A stretch of DNA of 64,000 bases from Amycolatopsis lurida (GCF_900105055.1 NZ_FNTA01000004.1:3255501-3319500), one strand, 5' to 3'; numbered from the stretch's first letter, positions 44,841 through 57,112 are shown. Numbers and translations: made by a program. The notes: generated by a model from the letters alone, not told the origin.

Positions 44841-45698
44841 TCAGCCCTCCGTCTTTTCTGCAGTCTCAGCAGCCGGGGCCTCGGTGGCGGTGCCACTCTT
44901 GGGGGCGTCGTCGCTCTTGGCGGCGGCGGCCGCCCGGCCGGCTTCGGTCGAGGTCGGCGTCGTGCCCGACGAGCCGGAACGGCGCGGTCGGGACGGACGG
45001 TCACCACGGTCACGGCGCGGGGCGCGCTCGGCGGCCGCGGCGGCGTCACGCGCCTCCTTGGCCTTGAGGCCACCCACGAGCTCGCCCTTGTAGATCCACA
45101 CCTTCACGCCGATGCGACCGAACGTCGTCTTGGCCTCGAAGAAGCCGTAGTCGATGTCGGCACGCAGCGTGTGCAGCGGGACGCGGCCATCGCGGTAGTG
45201 CTCGGAGCGGGACATCTCGGCACCGCCGAGACGACCGCCGCACTGCACGCGGATGCCCTTGACCTGCGGCGAACGCATGGAGGTCTGGATCGCCTTGCGC
45301 ATCGCGCGGCGGAACGCCACACGGTTGCTCAGCTGCTCCGCGACACCCTGAGCGACGAGCTGGGCGTCGGCCTCGGGGTTCTTCACCTCGAGGATGTTCA
45401 GCTGGACCTGCTTGGCGGTCAGCTTCTCCAGCGCGCCGCGGATGCGGTCGGCCTCCGCGCCGCGACGGCCGATGACGATGCCCGGCCGGGCGGTGTGGAT
45501 GTCGACGCGGACCCGGTCACGGGTGCGCTCGATCTCGACCTTGGAGATCCCGGCGCGCTCCATGCCCGTGGACAGCAGCTTCCGGATCTTGACGTCCTCG
45601 GCCACGTACTCCGCGTACTGCTTGTCGGCGTACCAACGCGACTTCCAGTCCGTGGTGATACCCAGGCGGAAGCCGTGCGGGTTGATCTTCTGGCCCAC
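44841..45698 (-). CDS. rpsC: 30S ribosomal protein S3
   Basis: A 285-residue S3 with KH domain ([20 protein letters not shown]). The last 70 residues are a disordered Ala/Ser/Arg-rich extension ([20 protein letters not shown]) usual in high-GC actinobacteria. The start overlaps rplV by one base. Confidence 0.97.
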   Translation of the reverse strand: MGQKINPHGFRLGITTDWKSRWYADKQYAEYVAEDVKIRKLLSTGMERAGISKVEIERTRDRVRVDIHTARPGIVIGRRGAEADRIRGALEKLTAKQVQLNILEVKNPEADAQLVAQGVAEQLSNRVAFRRAMRKAIQTSMRSPQVKGIRVQCGGRLGGAEMSRSEHYRDGRVPLHTLRADIDYGFFEAKTTFGRIGVKVWIYKGELVGGLKAKEARDAAAAAERAPRRDRGDRPSRPRRSGSSGTTPTSTEAGRAAAAAKSDDAPKSGTATEAPAAETAEKTEG

Positions 45699-46114
45699 TA
45701 CCGGCCACCTGCCTTCTTCTTGCCCTGTGCCTTCTTGGCCTCGGCCTTCGGACGCGACTCCACCTCGACGGTGATGTGGCTGGTCCGCTTGCGGATCCGG
45801 TACGCGCGGCCCTGGGCCCGCGGACGGATGCGCTTGAGGGTCGGGCCCTCGTCGGCGTAGGCGTTCTTGACCCAGAGGGTGTCCGGGTCGAGATCGAGGT
45901 TGTTTTCGGCGTTGGCCACGGCGCTGGCGAGCACCTTCGCGACCGGCTCGCTTGCCGCCTGCGGGGCGAACTGGAGCACGGCCAAGGCGTCGGCGGCGCT
46001 ACGTCCCTTGATCAGCTCGATCACCCGGCGCACCTTGGTAGGCGAGTCCCGGACGAAGCGAGCCCGCGCGTAAGCCGTCGGCAGAGCCTCGGCCACGTCG
46101 TTCTGGGCGTTCAT
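45698..46114 (-). CDS. rplV: 50S ribosomal protein L22
   Basis: A 138-residue L22 ([20 protein letters not shown]; the beta-hairpin [20 protein letters not shown] lines the exit tunnel). The Lys/Ala-rich tail is typical of the group. Confidence 0.97.
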   Translation of the reverse strand: MNAQNDVAEALPTAYARARFVRDSPTKVRRVIELIKGRSAADALAVLQFAPQAASEPVAKVLASAVANAENNLDLDPDTLWVKNAYADEGPTLKRIRPRAQGRAYRIRKRTSHITVEVESRPKAEAKKAQGKKKAGGR

Positions 46115-46143
46115 CGCTAGCTTCCTTGTTCTCTCGTGCCCGC

Positions 46144-46425
46144 TCAGCGGCGGCGCGACTTGCGGTCGTCCTTGATGTGGCCCTTGAAGGTCCTAGTCGG
46201 AGCGAACTCGCCCAACTTGTGACCCACCATCGCCTCGGTGACGAACACCGGGACGTGCTTGCGGCCGTCGTGCACCGCGATCGTGTGACCCAGGAAATCC
46301 GGGATGATCGTGGAACGACGCGACCACGTCTTGATCACGGTCTTCTTGCCCGACTCGTTGAGAGCGTCCACCTTCTTGAGCAGGTGGTCGTCCACGAAGG
46401 GGCCCTTTTTGAGGCTACGTGGCAT
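46144..46425 (-). CDS. rpsS: 30S ribosomal protein S19
   Basis: A 93-residue S19 ([40 protein letters not shown]). Full length. Confidence 0.97.
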   Translation of the reverse strand: MPRSLKKGPFVDDHLLKKVDALNESGKKTVIKTWSRRSTIIPDFLGHTIAVHDGRKHVPVFVTEAMVGHKLGEFAPTRTFKGHIKDDRKSRRR

Positions 46426-46443
46426 GTTCTTCTACCTCCCTGC

Positions 46444-47277
46444 TCAGCGCTTCTTGCCGGTACGCCGGCGGCGGACGATCATGGCGTCGGAGGCCTTGCG
46501 GCGGCGGGTGCGGCCTTCGGGCTTTCCGTTCGGGTTCACCGGGTGGCGACCACCGGAGGTCTTACCCTCACCACCACCGTGCGGGTGGTCGACCGGGTTC
46601 ATGACGACACCACGGACGGTGGGGCGCTTGCCGCGCCAGCGGTTACGGCCCGCCTTGCCCCAGTTGATGTTGGAGTGCTCGGAGTTGCCGACCTCGCCGA
46701 TGGTGGCGCGGTTGCGCACGTCGACGTTGCGGATCTCGCCCGACGGGAGACGAAGCTGGGCGTACGGCCCGTCCTTCGCCACCAGCTGCACCTTGGCACC
46801 GGCGGACCGCGCCATCTTCGCGCCGCCACCGGGGCGGAGCTCGATCGCGTGGATCACGGTGCCGACCGGGATGTTGCGCAGCGGCAGGTTGTTACCCGGC
46901 TTGATGTCGGCCCGGGGGCCGTTCTCCACCGTGTCACCCTGCTTGAGCTTCTCCGGGGCGATGATGTAGCGCTTCTCGCCGTCGGCGTAGTGCAGGAGCG
47001 CGATACGAGCGGACCGGTTGGGGTCGTACTCGATGTGCGCGACCTTGGCGGGAACGCCGTCCTTGTCGTTCCGGCGGAAGTCGATCAGCCGGTACGCACG
47101 CTTGTGGCCACCGCCCTTGTGGCGGGTGGTGATCTTGCCGCTGGAGTTACGGCCGCCGGACTTGCTCAGCGGACGCAGCAGCGACTTCTCCGGGGTGGAC
47201 CGAGTGATCTCGGCGAAGTCGGAGACGCTGGAACCGCGACGACCCGGGGTCGTCGGCTTGTACTTGCGGATGCCCAT
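46444..47277 (-). CDS. rplB: 50S ribosomal protein L2
   Basis: A 277-residue L2 ([20 protein letters not shown]). The conserved [20 protein letters not shown] loop contains the His near the peptidyl transferase centre. Confidence 0.97.
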   Translation of the reverse strand: MGIRKYKPTTPGRRGSSVSDFAEITRSTPEKSLLRPLSKSGGRNSSGKITTRHKGGGHKRAYRLIDFRRNDKDGVPAKVAHIEYDPNRSARIALLHYADGEKRYIIAPEKLKQGDTVENGPRADIKPGNNLPLRNIPVGTVIHAIELRPGGGAKMARSAGAKVQLVAKDGPYAQLRLPSGEIRNVDVRNRATIGEVGNSEHSNINWGKAGRNRWRGKRPTVRGVVMNPVDHPHGGGEGKTSGGRHPVNPNGKPEGRTRRRKASDAMIVRRRRTGKKR

Positions 47278-47293
47278 GTGTCAGCTCAGTCCT

Positions 47294-47605
47294 TTACGCG
47301 GTGGGTCCGCCGAAGATCTCGATCGGCTTGCTCTCAGCCGAAAGAGTCACGATGGCGCGCTTGGTGTCCTTGCGCTTGCCGAAGCCGGCGCGAGTCCGCT
47401 TACGCTTGCCCTGGCGGTTGGCCGTGTTGACGCTGACCACCTTGACGCCGAACACCTTCTCGACCGCGATCTTGATCTGGGTCTTGTTGGCGTCCGGGCG
47501 GACGATGAACGTGTACTTGTGGTCCTCGAGCAGCCCGTAGGACTTCTCGGAGATCACCGGCGCGAGCAAGATGTCGCGGGGATCGGGGATGGCGATCGCA
47601 CTCAC
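47294..47605 (-). CDS. rplW: 50S ribosomal protein L23
   Basis: A 103-residue L23 ([40 protein letters not shown]). Docking site for trigger factor and SRP. Overlaps rplD by 4 bp. Confidence 0.97.
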   Translation of the reverse strand: MSAIAIPDPRDILLAPVISEKSYGLLEDHKYTFIVRPDANKTQIKIAVEKVFGVKVVSVNTANRQGKRKRTRAGFGKRKDTKRAIVTLSAESKPIEIFGGPTA

Positions 47606-48288
47606 TGCTCGTCACTCCCTTCAACCTCGCTCGACCGAGCCGAAGCCTTCGCGCCCTTGCCCCGGACGGGGCCGGCGACGAACACGTCGTAAGCGGCCTT
47701 GGTGAACACCACGTCGTCGTTGACCAACACGTCGTAGGTGTTGAGCTGGTCGGGCGTGATGATGTGGACCTCGGCCAGGTTCCGCAGCGAGTTCCAGCTC
47801 AGCTCGTCGTCGCGGTGCAGCACCACGAGAACGCGCTTGGCCTGGGTCACCGCGGCGATGGCGGCCTTGGCGGACTTGGTGGACGGCTTCTCGCCGGTCA
47901 CCAGTTCGGTGACGACGTGCAGCTGCCCGGCGCGGGCCCGGTCGGAGAGGGCGCCACGCAGGGCGGCGGCCTTCATCTTCTTCGGGGTGCGCTGGGTGTA
48001 GTCACGCGGCGTGGGGCCGTGGACGACGCCACCACCGGTGAACTGCGGCGCACGGGTCGAACCCTGGCGGGCGCGGCCGGTGCCCTTCTGGCGGTACGGC
48101 TTCTTGCCACCACCGCGGACTTCACCGCGGGTCTTGGTGTCATGCGTGCCCTGGCGAGCGGCGGCCAGCTGGCCCACCACGACCTGGTGCATGAGGGGCA
48201 CGTTGGCCTGCACGTCGAAGATCTCCGAGGGGAGCTCGACCGTGCCGTCGGCTTTACCGGCCGGGGTCTTCAGCTCGACGCTGGTCAT
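47602..48288 (-). CDS. rplD: 50S ribosomal protein L4
   Basis: A 228-residue L4 with [20 protein letters not shown] in the tunnel loop. In E. coli it represses the S10 operon; whether it does so here is unknown. Confidence 0.97.
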   Translation of the reverse strand: MTSVELKTPAGKADGTVELPSEIFDVQANVPLMHQVVVGQLAAARQGTHDTKTRGEVRGGGKKPYRQKGTGRARQGSTRAPQFTGGGVVHGPTPRDYTQRTPKKMKAAALRGALSDRARAGQLHVVTELVTGEKPSTKSAKAAIAAVTQAKRVLVVLHRDDELSWNSLRNLAEVHIITPDQLNTYDVLVNDDVVFTKAAYDVFVAGPVRGKGAKASARSSEVEGSDEQ

Positions 48289-48290
48289 GT

Positions 48291-48941
48291 TCAGTTACCA
48301 CCCTTCGCGGCGCTGCGAACGAACAGCAGGCCGCCCTTGGGACCGGGCACGGCGCCCTTGATCAGCAGCAGGCCGTCCTCGGCACGCACCGCGTGCACGG
48401 TCAGGTTCTGCGTGGTGACCCGGTCGTTGCCCATCCGGCCCGCCATGCGCAGGCCCTTGAAGACGCGGCCCGGGGTGGCGCAGCCACCGATCGAGCCGGG
48501 CTTGCGGTGCACGGCCTGGGCACCGTGGCTCGCGCCCTGGCCCTTGAAGCCGTGACGCTTCATGACACCGGCGTAGCCCTTGCCCTTGCTGGTACCGGTC
48601 ACGTCGACCTCGATACCGGCCTCGAACACCTCGGCGGTGATCTCCTGGCCGACCTCGTAGGTCTCGGCGTCGGTGGTACGCAGCTCCGCAAGGTAACGAC
48701 GCGGGGTCACGCTCGCCTTGTCGAAGTGGCCGGTGCGCGGCTTGTTCACCCGGCGCGGGTCGACCGCGCCGAAAGCCAGCTGCACGGCCTTGTAGCCGTC
48801 GTTCTCCTGGGTCCGAACCTGGGTGACCACGTTCGGCCCGGCCTGGACGACGGTCACCGGGACGACCCGGTTGTTCTCGTCGAAGACCTGGGTCATGCCG
48901 AGCTTGGTGCCCAGGATGCCCTTCACTTGCCTGTCAGACAT
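48291..48941 (-). CDS. rplC: 50S ribosomal protein L3
   Basis: A 216-residue L3 ([40 protein letters not shown]). The tip of its loop lies near the peptidyl transferase centre. Confidence 0.97.
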   Translation of the reverse strand: MSDRQVKGILGTKLGMTQVFDENNRVVPVTVVQAGPNVVTQVRTQENDGYKAVQLAFGAVDPRRVNKPRTGHFDKASVTPRRYLAELRTTDAETYEVGQEITAEVFEAGIEVDVTGTSKGKGYAGVMKRHGFKGQGASHGAQAVHRKPGSIGGCATPGRVFKGLRMAGRMGNDRVTTQNLTVHAVRAEDGLLLIKGAVPGPKGGLLFVRSAAKGGN

Positions 48942-48975
48942 GAGTCTCTTACTCTCCGCCGCTCGCCAGCCGCTG

Positions 48976-49281
48976 CTACTGGATGTTGACGTCGACGCTC
49001 GCCGGCAGGTCGATGCGCATGAGCGCGTCGACCGTCTTCGGCGTCGGGTCGAGGATGTCGATCAGACGCTTGTGCGTGCGCATCTCGAAGTGCTCGCGCG
49101 AGTCCTTGTACTTGTGCGGCGAGCGGATGACGCAGTAAACGTTCTTCTCGGTGGGCAGCGGCACCGGCCCGACAACACGGGCGCCGGTGCGCGTGACCGT
49201 CTCGACGATCTTGCGCGCCGAGGTGTCGATCGCCTCGTGGTCGTAGGCCTTGAGCCGGATGCGGATCTTCTGTCCCGCCAT
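48976..49281 (-). CDS. rpsJ: 30S ribosomal protein S10
   Basis: A 101-residue S10 ([40 protein letters not shown]). First gene of the S10 operon; also the NusE partner of NusB in antitermination. Confidence 0.97.
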   Translation of the reverse strand: MAGQKIRIRLKAYDHEAIDTSARKIVETVTRTGARVVGPVPLPTEKNVYCVIRSPHKYKDSREHFEMRTHKRLIDILDPTPKTVDALMRIDLPASVDVNIQ

Positions 49282-49326
49282 GGTGGCTGCTCGTTCCTTG
49301 TCGTCTCGTGCCGCTTTTGTCTTTTC

Positions 49327-49349
49327 AAACCTCAGTCTGACTGAGGTTT
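49327..49349 (-). promoter_or_regulatory. Hairpin in the S10 operon leader
   Basis: AAACCTCAG, TCTGA loop, CTGAGGTTT. A candidate regulatory stem just upstream of rpsJ. Confidence 0.4.
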
Positions 49350-49560
49350 TCCCAGTTCAACGGCCCTGTCCCCGGTCCACGCGGTCGGGCGTGTCGAGCC
49401 CGACGCACAGACGGATCCCGCGGGATCTTCGTCTTGCCTGGTCTTCCTCAACGTGAGGAGGCATCGAGCCGGCGGAAAAGCTTGGATCGCCGTCTCAAAC
49501 GCCCTTGCCCGCTAGCCTCACCCGAAGGAAGTGCTCCGCGGACCGTGGCCGCTCATACCA

Positions 49561-49606
49561 GGGCGGCCGGAACCTGCCTTCCGAAGAAGAACGAGTTCGG
49601 CCGCCC
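49561..49606 (-). promoter_or_regulatory. Long imperfect hairpin upstream of rpsJ
   Basis: GGGCGGCCGGAAC pairs with GTTCGGCCGCCC (one bulge) around a 21-nt loop. It could be part of an S10 leader or an additional tuf 3' structure. Confidence 0.35.
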
Positions 49607-49655
49607 CAGGACGAGCAACCTGAATAGTGTCGCACACGTGATTTGACGCCTTGAA

Positions 49656-49681
49656 CCCGGGGGTGTATCAGACCCCCGGGT
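49656..49681 (-). terminator. Terminator of tuf
   Basis: CCCGGGGGT, 7-nt loop, ACCCCCGGG directly after the tuf stop on the minus strand. Confidence 0.8.
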
Positions 49682-49691
49682 CGGCGTTAAA

Positions 49692-50885
<1,194 letters not shown>

Positions 50886-51009
50886 TGGAATGTCCTCCTG
50901 GACTGTTTTGCTTACTCACCGGCCAACGTGGCTGTCGGACGGGGATTCGTTTCTTGACGGATGCTGCGGACGTTCAGGAGTGTTCCTTATGCCCGCGAGC
51001 GGACGGGAA

Positions 51010-53109
51010 CTACTCCCCCGTCGCCTTCGCGATGATTTCCTTCGCGACGTTCGCGGGAACCTCGGCGTAGGAGTCGAACACCATGGAGTAGTTGGCACGT
51101 CCCTGCGTACGCGAACGCAGGTCGCCGACGTAACCGAACATCTCCGACAGCGGGACCAGTGCCTTGACGACACGGGTACCGGCGCGCTCCTCCATGGCCT
51201 GGATCTGGCCACGGCGGGAGTTGAGATCGCCGATCACATCGCCCATGTAGTCCTCGGGCGTGGTGACCTCGACGGCCATCAGCGGCTCGAGGATGACCGG
51301 ACCGGCCTTCTTCGCGGCTTCCTTCATCGCCATGGAGCCGGCGATCTTGAAGGCCATTTCCGAAGAGTCGACCTCGTGGTACGCGCCGTCCAACAAGGTG
51401 AACTTCAACCCGACGAGCGGGTAGCCGGCCAGCACGCCGTACTGCATGGCGTCCTGTGCGCCCGCGTCGACCGACGGGATGTACTCCCGCGGCACGCGGC
51501 CACCGGTGACCTTGTTGTCGAACTCGTAGAGGGCACCGTCGGTGGACTCGAGCGGCTCGAGCTTGACGATGACCTTCGCGAACTGACCGGAACCACCGGT
51601 CTGCTTCTTGTGCACGTAGTCGAGCTTCTCGACCGTCTTGCGCACCGTCTCGCGGTAGGCGACCTGCGGCTTACCGATGTTCGCCTCGACCTTGTAGTCG
51701 GACTTCATGCGGTTGACCAGCACCTCGAGGTGCAGCTCGCCCATACCCGCGATGATCGTCTGACCGGTGTCCTCGTCCAGGTTGACCTGGAACGTCGGGT
51801 CCTCTTCGGCCAGCTTCTGGATCGCCAGGGACAGCTTCTCCTGGTCGGCCTTGGTCTTCGGCTCGATCGCGACGCGGATGACCGGCGCCGGGAACGTCAT
51901 CGACTCGAGGACGACCGGGTTCTGCGGGTCGGCGAGGGTGTCACCGGTGGTGGTGTCCTTCAGGCCGATGACCGCGTAGATGTGGCCCGCCTGGGCCTCG
52001 TCCACCGGGTTCTCCTTGTTGGAGTGCATCTGGAAGAGCTTCCCGATGCGCTCCTTGCGCTCCTTGGTGGCGTTGATCAGCTGCGCGCCGGAGGCGACCT
52101 TGCCCGAGTACACCCGGATGTAGGTCAGCTTGCCGAAGAACGGGTGCGCGGCGATCTTGAACGCCAGAGCGGAGAAGGGCTCCTCGGTCGACGGCTTGCG
52201 CGACACGACGGTCTCACCGTCGGGCAGCGTGCCCTCGACGGCCGGGACGTCCAGCGGCGACGGAAGGTAGTCGATGACCGCGTCGAGCATGGGCTGAACG
52301 CCCTTGTTCTTGAACGCGGAACCGGTGAGCACCGGGTACGCCTCGCGGTTCACGGTGAGCTTCCGGATGCCGGCCTTGATCTCGGCCTCGGTCAGCTCCT
52401 CACCCTCGAGGAACTTCTCCATCAGGGAGTCGTCGGTCTCGGCGATGGCCTCGACCAGCTTCTCCCGGTACTCGGCCGCCTTGTCGGCGAGCTCGGCCGG
52501 GATCTCCTCGACGGCGTAGTCCTCGCCCTTCTGGACCTCGCCGCGCCAGGTCAGCGCCTTCATGCGGACCAGGTCGACGACGCCTTCGAACTCGTTCTCG
52601 GCGCCGATCGGCAGCTGGATGACCAGCGGGCGGGCGCCGAGGCGCTCCTCGATGGTGCGGACGGTGAAGTAGAAGTCCGCGCCGAGCTTGTCCATCTTGT
52701 TGACGAAGCAGATACGAGGAACCTCGTACTTGTCCGCCTGACGCCAGACCTGCTCGGACTGCGGCTCGACACCCTCTTTGCCGTCGAAGACGGCGACGGC
52801 ACCATCGAGCACGCGGAGCGAACGCTCCACCTCGACGGTGAAGTCGACGTGGCCCGGGGTGTCGATGATGTTGATCTGGTGATCGGCCCAGAAAGTGGTG
52901 GTGGCAGCCGAGGTGATGGTGATACCCCGCTTCTGCTCCTCCTCCATCCAGTCCATGGTGGCGGCGCCATCGTGGACTTCACCGATCTTGTAGTTGACCC
53001 CGGTGTAGAACAGGATCCGCTCGGTGGTGGTGGTCTTACCGGCGTCGATGTGGGCCATGATGCCGATGTTGCGGACCTTGTTCAGGTCGGTCAGCACTTC
53101 ACGTGCCAC
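51010..53109 (-). CDS. fusA: Elongation factor G
   Basis: A 699-residue translocase GTPase. Motifs [23 protein letters not shown] and [10 protein letters not shown] are present, and the five-domain length is normal. GTG 53109 ([16 protein letters not shown]) has AGGGGA upstream and fits the family; a longer frame from 53130 is less likely. Confidence 0.98.
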   Translation of the reverse strand: MAREVLTDLNKVRNIGIMAHIDAGKTTTTERILFYTGVNYKIGEVHDGAATMDWMEEEQKRGITITSAATTTFWADHQINIIDTPGHVDFTVEVERSLRVLDGAVAVFDGKEGVEPQSEQVWRQADKYEVPRICFVNKMDKLGADFYFTVRTIEERLGARPLVIQLPIGAENEFEGVVDLVRMKALTWRGEVQKGEDYAVEEIPAELADKAAEYREKLVEAIAETDDSLMEKFLEGEELTEAEIKAGIRKLTVNREAYPVLTGSAFKNKGVQPMLDAVIDYLPSPLDVPAVEGTLPDGETVVSRKPSTEEPFSALAFKIAAHPFFGKLTYIRVYSGKVASGAQLINATKERKERIGKLFQMHSNKENPVDEAQAGHIYAVIGLKDTTTGDTLADPQNPVVLESMTFPAPVIRVAIEPKTKADQEKLSLAIQKLAEEDPTFQVNLDEDTGQTIIAGMGELHLEVLVNRMKSDYKVEANIGKPQVAYRETVRKTVEKLDYVHKKQTGGSGQFAKVIVKLEPLESTDGALYEFDNKVTGGRVPREYIPSVDAGAQDAMQYGVLAGYPLVGLKFTLLDGAYHEVDSSEMAFKIAGSMAMKEAAKKAGPVILEPLMAVEVTTPEDYMGDVIGDLNSRRGQIQAMEERAGTRVVKALVPLSEMFGYVGDLRSRTQGRANYSMVFDSYAEVPANVAKEIIAKATGE

Positions 53110-53172
53110 GAGAGTGTTCCCCTGTCTCAAAATTGGGGCCCGGCAAGGCTTTGATCGGCAGCCGGGCGGACA

Positions 53173-53643
53173 TCACCAGCGGTAGTGCGCGAAGGCCTTG
53201 TTGGACTCGGCCATCTTGTGCGTGTCCTCGCGCCGCTTCACGCTGGCGCCGAGGCCGTTGCTCGCGTCGAGGAGCTCGTTCTGCAGACGCTCGATCATGG
53301 TCTTCTCGCGACGAGCCTGCGAGAAGGAGACCAGCCAGCGAAGCGCGAGCGTGGTGGAGCGTCCCGGCTTGACCTCGATCGGCACCTGGTAGGTGGCACC
53401 ACCGACGCGGCGGCTCTTCACCTCGATGGTGGGCTTCACGTTGTCGAGGGCGCGCTTCAGCGTGACGACCGGGTCGGTGCCGGTCTTCTCGCGAGCGCCT
53501 TCGAGGGCGCCGTAGACGATGCGCTCGGCCAGGGACCGCTTGCCGTCCTTCAGCACCTTGTTCACCAGCTGGGTGACCAGCGGGGATGCGTAGACGGGGT
53601 CAGAGATCAGCGGCCGCTTCGGGGCCGGACCCTTGCGGGGCAT
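53173..53643 (-). CDS. rpsG: 30S ribosomal protein S7
   Basis: A 156-residue S7 ([40 protein letters not shown]). The start overlaps the rpsL stop by one base. In other bacteria it is the autoregulator of the str operon. Confidence 0.97.
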   Translation of the reverse strand: MPRKGPAPKRPLISDPVYASPLVTQLVNKVLKDGKRSLAERIVYGALEGAREKTGTDPVVTLKRALDNVKPTIEVKSRRVGGATYQVPIEVKPGRSTTLALRWLVSFSQARREKTMIERLQNELLDASNGLGASVKRREDTHKMAESNKAFAHYRW

Positions 53644-54017
53644 TAGCTCTTCTCCTTCTTCGCGCCATACCGGCTGCGCGCCTGCTTACGGTTCTTGACA
53701 CCCTGGGTGTCGAGGGAACCGCGGATGATCTTGTAACGGACACCCGGCAGGTCCTTCACACGACCACCGCGCACGAGCACCATCGAGTGCTCCTGCAGGT
53801 TGTGGCCTTCACCGGGAATGTAGGCGGTGACCTCGATGCCGCTGGTCAGCTTCACACGAGCGACCTTGCGAAGCGCCGAGTTCGGCTTCTTGGGGGTTGT
53901 GGTGTACACGCGAGTGCACACGCCACGCCGCTGCGGGCTCCCCTTGAGGGCCGCGGTCTTCTGCTTGGCAGCCTTGTCCTGGCGGCCCTTACGGACCAGC
54001 TGCTGGATCGTGGGCAA
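53643..54017 (-). CDS. rpsL: 30S ribosomal protein S12
   Basis: A 124-residue S12 ([20 protein letters not shown]). The decoding-centre loop [13 protein letters not shown] has the wild-type lysine where streptomycin-resistance changes are known; the second loop [20 protein letters not shown] is also wild type. First gene of the str operon. Confidence 0.97.
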   Translation of the reverse strand: MPTIQQLVRKGRQDKAAKQKTAALKGSPQRRGVCTRVYTTTPKKPNSALRKVARVKLTSGIEVTAYIPGEGHNLQEHSMVLVRGGRVKDLPGVRYKIIRGSLDTQGVKNRKQARSRYGAKKEKS

Positions 54018-54280
54018 TGGACCAGCTTTCTGTTCGCGATCTTGCTACTACGTGTTGTCTCCGGCCCCCGCGGTCGGGCGTGTCGGCCCGCGTCACGGTC
54101 TTGCGACCGGTAACTTCCCGTAGGGATTTTCCGTCGGATCCCGCGTGGGCGAAGCCTTCGGACCGGATGCCTGAGCACCCCGTCCATGCCGCACGGCACA
54201 CGGGACGGCCCGACGCCTGCCGGGCACGGTCTCCAAAGATACCCGGCCACTTCCGGACCGGCCAAATCGGGGGGTCGATA

Positions 54281-54286
54281 ACTATA
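54281..54286 (-). promoter_or_regulatory. Candidate -10 box of the str operon
   Basis: TATAGT on the minus strand, 264 nt upstream of rpsL. No good -35 hexamer at 17 bp. Low confidence. Confidence 0.25.
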
Positions 54287-54689
54287 TCGTGCCGGGCGCC
54301 ACGCCGCGGCGACCCTGATGGAACGGCGTTTCGGCCGGTTTCATTCCACTCGCCGGGCTTGGCGTCGCACTTCCCGGCAGAGGCCTCATTCCTCGTCGGG
54401 CTTGGCGTGGTCCGCTCGGCCCGGATGCGGGTCCCGGGAGAGGTCGATCAACGGATGCACGGGTGCCCCCTCCGGCGCCGCGTGACTCCCCCGCCGGGGT
54501 TCTTCGCTGCTTTCCTTCTGCTCGGCGTCCACGACGCCTCCCCTCGTTCGTACTGATACCGCCCTGCTCGGCGGACCACGCTACCTATTCCCCTCTCGGG
54601 GGAGCCGGATGGATCCGGAATGGACACTGGCACCACGAGGCCTTCCGAGCCCTTTTCAGGACAGTCGACCTGAGCATTGGGACGCCCGC

Positions 54690-54725
54690 CCCAGACCGCG
54701 TTTAGCGGGCTAAACGCGGTCTGGG
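54690..54725. repeat. Perfect extended palindromic repeat
   Basis: CCCAGACCGCGTTTAG, CGGG, then the exact complement: a 16-bp stem, the longest in the window. The flanks differ from the standard GACCTGCG/GATCCGG ends but match each other. Confidence 0.9.
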
Positions 54726-54858
54726 CTGCGGCGGAGAAGCCTGGAGGATGCTCTCTTCCCAATGAGTGAGCCGGGGTGGATCCAGGACTGATGACGTCGC
54801 GTCGAACCCGTGAATAGGTCACGATGACACCGATCACACGTAAGGCACGGGAGGTTCC

Positions 54859-55419
54859 ATGTCGGCCGAGTTCGAACAGCTGGTCGCGGAATTCGACAAG
54901 TTCCAGTCCAAGCTCCAGAACGTCGACGATCGCTTGGCGAACATCGGCGGGATGCAAGACGAGCTGAGCAGGCTCGAGGCGACGGCGACCTCGCCCGACC
55001 GTTCGGTGACCGTGGTGGCGGGCCCCGGCGGCGCCATCATGGACGTCCGGTTCACCGAGGAGGCCCTGCGCCAGCGCCCCGAGGGCCTCTCGGCCGCGCT
55101 GATGTCGACCATCCAGCAGGCCGTGGCCGAATCGGCCCGTAAGCAGGCCACCATCGTCGAAGAGCACATGGGCGACGACCTCCACCTCGTCGACCAGGTG
55201 CTGGAGACCCAGGCGGAGCTGTTCGGGACCACGGTCGAGGACCTGAAGGCGCAGATGGAGGACGCGCCCGCGCGGGAACGGGCCGAGCAGCCCGACGACT
55301 ACTCCGAGCGCTCGGTCCTGCGGTCCGAAGCGGAACCGCAGCAGCCCACCCCGCCGCCGGCCGCCGCCTCCGACGGCGACCGTTTCCTGAAGAACCTGTT
55401 CGACGAAGACGACCGCTGA
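54859..55419 (+). CDS. YbaB/EbfC-family, EspL-like protein
   Basis: A 186-residue protein. Residues 1-110 resemble the YbaB/EbfC fold (coiled N-terminus, then SVTVVAGPGGAIMDVRFTEE), followed by a Pro-rich acidic tail ending FLKNLFDEDDR. YbaB-like proteins also occur in ESX loci (EspL of ESX-1). GGGAGG precedes the ATG. It heads a plus-strand group with an EspC-like gene and a WXG-type gene, so an ESX chaperone or stabilising role is more likely than a nucleoid role. Confidence 0.82.
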   Translation: MSAEFEQLVAEFDKFQSKLQNVDDRLANIGGMQDELSRLEATATSPDRSVTVVAGPGGAIMDVRFTEEALRQRPEGLSAALMSTIQQAVAESARKQATIVEEHMGDDLHLVDQVLETQAELFGTTVEDLKAQMEDAPARERAEQPDDYSERSVLRSEAEPQQPTPPPAAASDGDRFLKNLFDEDDR

Positions 55420-55427
55420 CCGGCGCC

Positions 55428-55456
55428 GATCGCCTTTAGCGGGCTGAACGCGATTT
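55428..55456. repeat. Palindromic repeat after the EspL-like gene
   Basis: CGCCTTTAGCGGGCTGAACG followed by CGATTTG, with one change in the CTAA arm (CTGA). It begins 8 bp after the stop. Confidence 0.8.
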
Positions 55457-55546
55457 GAAGGTCCGGGGAACCGGGCACGGCGCCTCCGGGTCCAAGGGGC
55501 CGATCACGACGATCCGCACCGGAAAGGTGCTTGAGGAGGGTCACTG

Positions 55547-55906
55547 ATGGGCGAGGGACACGCGGTGGTCATCAACGCTCTGCGCACTTACTCGGGCAAG
55601 CTCGCGCAGGACGTCCGGGTCCCGGCCGAGGTGGGGCGGCTGGTGCAGCAGTCCGACGTCGGTGACGAATCCTGGGGCGTGGTCGGCCTGTTCGTGAAGA
55701 ACGAATACACGGGGATGCTCACCGACCTGCAGGATCTGCTGATCGAGATGTCGGCGGGGCTGACCGCGGCGTCGGAGAAGCTCGGCAGCGCGGCCACCAT
55801 CTACGAGCGCAACGAAGAGGACAACGTCAAGTCGCTCAACGAGATCCTCAAGATGCTCGAGCAGCCCGCGCAATCGCGGACACCGAAAATCGGACCGGCC
55901 AAGTAA
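55547..55906 (+). CDS. EspC-like T7SS protein (119 aa)
   Basis: A helical protein with a D-E-S-W-G-V-V-G segment at about residue 47 and a predicted helical hairpin, of the ESX EspC/WXG size class. ATG with GAGGAGGG upstream. It lies 15 bp before the WXG-type gene, like EspC-EspA-type pairs, so the two are probably secreted together. Confidence 0.8.
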   Translation: MGEGHAVVINALRTYSGKLAQDVRVPAEVGRLVQQSDVGDESWGVVGLFVKNEYTGMLTDLQDLLIEMSAGLTAASEKLGSAATIYERNEEDNVKSLNEILKMLEQPAQSRTPKIGPAK

Positions 55907-55921
55907 AAAGGGGGCACGATC

Positions 55922-57109
55922 GTGGCCGACCAGAAGATCACCGGCGAGCACACCGGCATCAAGATCAACGACTACAACCCGGACGTCATCCGCACGGACA
56001 AGATGCTGACGTCATTGCCCGGTCCGCTCGGCAGCGGGGTCAGCACCTTCAACACGGTCAAGAGCGCGACCGCGGACGGCTTTCAGGCGAGCGACATCGG
56101 CACCATCGCCGCGAGCGGGGCCGGTTTCATCAGTTCCTGCGCCGGCGTCGCGGACATCGCGAGCGATCCGATCGGCTGGCTGGTCGGCCAGGGGCTCAAC
56201 TTCCTGATGAACGTGTGCCAGCCGATCCAGGACGCCATCCACATGGTCAGCGGCGACGGTCCGGCGTTGTCGAACGCGGCGAGCAACTTCAACAACATCG
56301 GTGTCTGGCTGCAGAAGTACAGCAAGGAATTCAGCGACAACGCGGTGCGGTCACTGTCCCAATGGGACGGTGACGCGGCGAACGCGGCCGGCGAGAAACT
56401 GGCGAAGTTCGGGCAGGGCATCGACGGGATCGCGGCACAGGCCGGGGACATCGCGCAACTGCTGCAGATCTCCAGCATGGTGATGACGGTGATCGAGGAG
56501 TTCATCAAGGCGATCCTCACCGAGTTCATCACCTGGCTGATCATGATCTGGATCCCCGCGCTGGCCGCGGCCGTCCCGACCTGCGGCGGCTCGACGGCGA
56601 CGGCGGGCGGGCTGACGGCCACCCGCGCGGTCTCCACGACGTCGAAGGTGCAGAAGTTCCTGAACAAGCTTCGCCAGCTGCTCGACAAGATCAAGCAGTT
56701 CCTCGGCAAGCTCAAGGAGTTCTTCGGCAAGTGGAAGGGCAACTACAAGGACCTGATGGCCCACAACAAGGCCGCCGGGCAGCTGGCGGCGGGGCCGGGC
56801 GCGTCCGCGTGGGGCAAGTTCGCTTCGAAGGACGGCGCCATGGGCGGCAGGCTCGCGGACGGGTTCGGCGAGCGGATGACGTCGGCCACGAAGAAGGCCG
56901 CGTTGAACACCGTTGGGCTCGGCAAAGCCACAAACCCGGACGGCAGCTGGAAGACGCCCGAGACGGGCAGGGAGAAGGGCGAAGTCGCGGCCGGCGTCAC
57001 CGGCAAGGTCGGCACGTACACGTCGGGCGGGATCAAGGCCGGCGAGTACGGTTCCGTGGGTGATGACGAGCAGACGACCGAGGAGACCAGCGACAACCTG
57101 GACTTCTGA
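55922..57109 (+). CDS. WXG-type T7SS protein with hydrophobic segments (395 aa)
   Basis: The N-terminal half is helical with the WXG-type turn SLSQWDGDAANAAG (W148). Hydrophobic stretches follow near 85-100 and 185-220 (VIEEFIKAILTEFITWLIMI), then an amphipathic Lys-rich segment (FLNKLRQLLDKIKQFLGKLK) and a Gly-rich C-terminus with no toxin domain that I recognise. GTG start with AGGGGG upstream. It could be a pore-forming or scaffold substrate. The downstream membrane protein gene starts 3 bp after its stop. Confidence 0.8.
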   Translation: MADQKITGEHTGIKINDYNPDVIRTDKMLTSLPGPLGSGVSTFNTVKSATADGFQASDIGTIAASGAGFISSCAGVADIASDPIGWLVGQGLNFLMNVCQPIQDAIHMVSGDGPALSNAASNFNNIGVWLQKYSKEFSDNAVRSLSQWDGDAANAAGEKLAKFGQGIDGIAAQAGDIAQLLQISSMVMTVIEEFIKAILTEFITWLIMIWIPALAAAVPTCGGSTATAGGLTATRAVSTTSKVQKFLNKLRQLLDKIKQFLGKLKEFFGKWKGNYKDLMAHNKAAGQLAAGPGASAWGKFASKDGAMGGRLADGFGERMTSATKKAALNTVGLGKATNPDGSWKTPETGREKGEVAAGVTGKVGTYTSGGIKAGEYGSVGDDEQTTEETSDNLDF

Positions 57110-57112
57110 GCT

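Larger units (their letters stand above)
49282..49691. other. tuf/rpsJ intergenic region and S10 leader
   Basis: 410 bp without a gene. From the tuf side it holds the tuf terminator (49656-49681), a long imperfect hairpin (49561-49606) and a perfect short hairpin (49327-49349) 46 nt before rpsJ. The S10 promoter should lie here, but I cannot place it reliably. Confidence 0.6.
54018..54858. other. rpsL upstream region
   Basis: 841 bp between divergent units with no convincing gene. It contains one perfect extended palindromic repeat (54690-54725) and, on the minus strand, a TATAGT hexamer (54281-54286) that could be the -10 box of a str-operon promoter. Confidence 0.6.
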
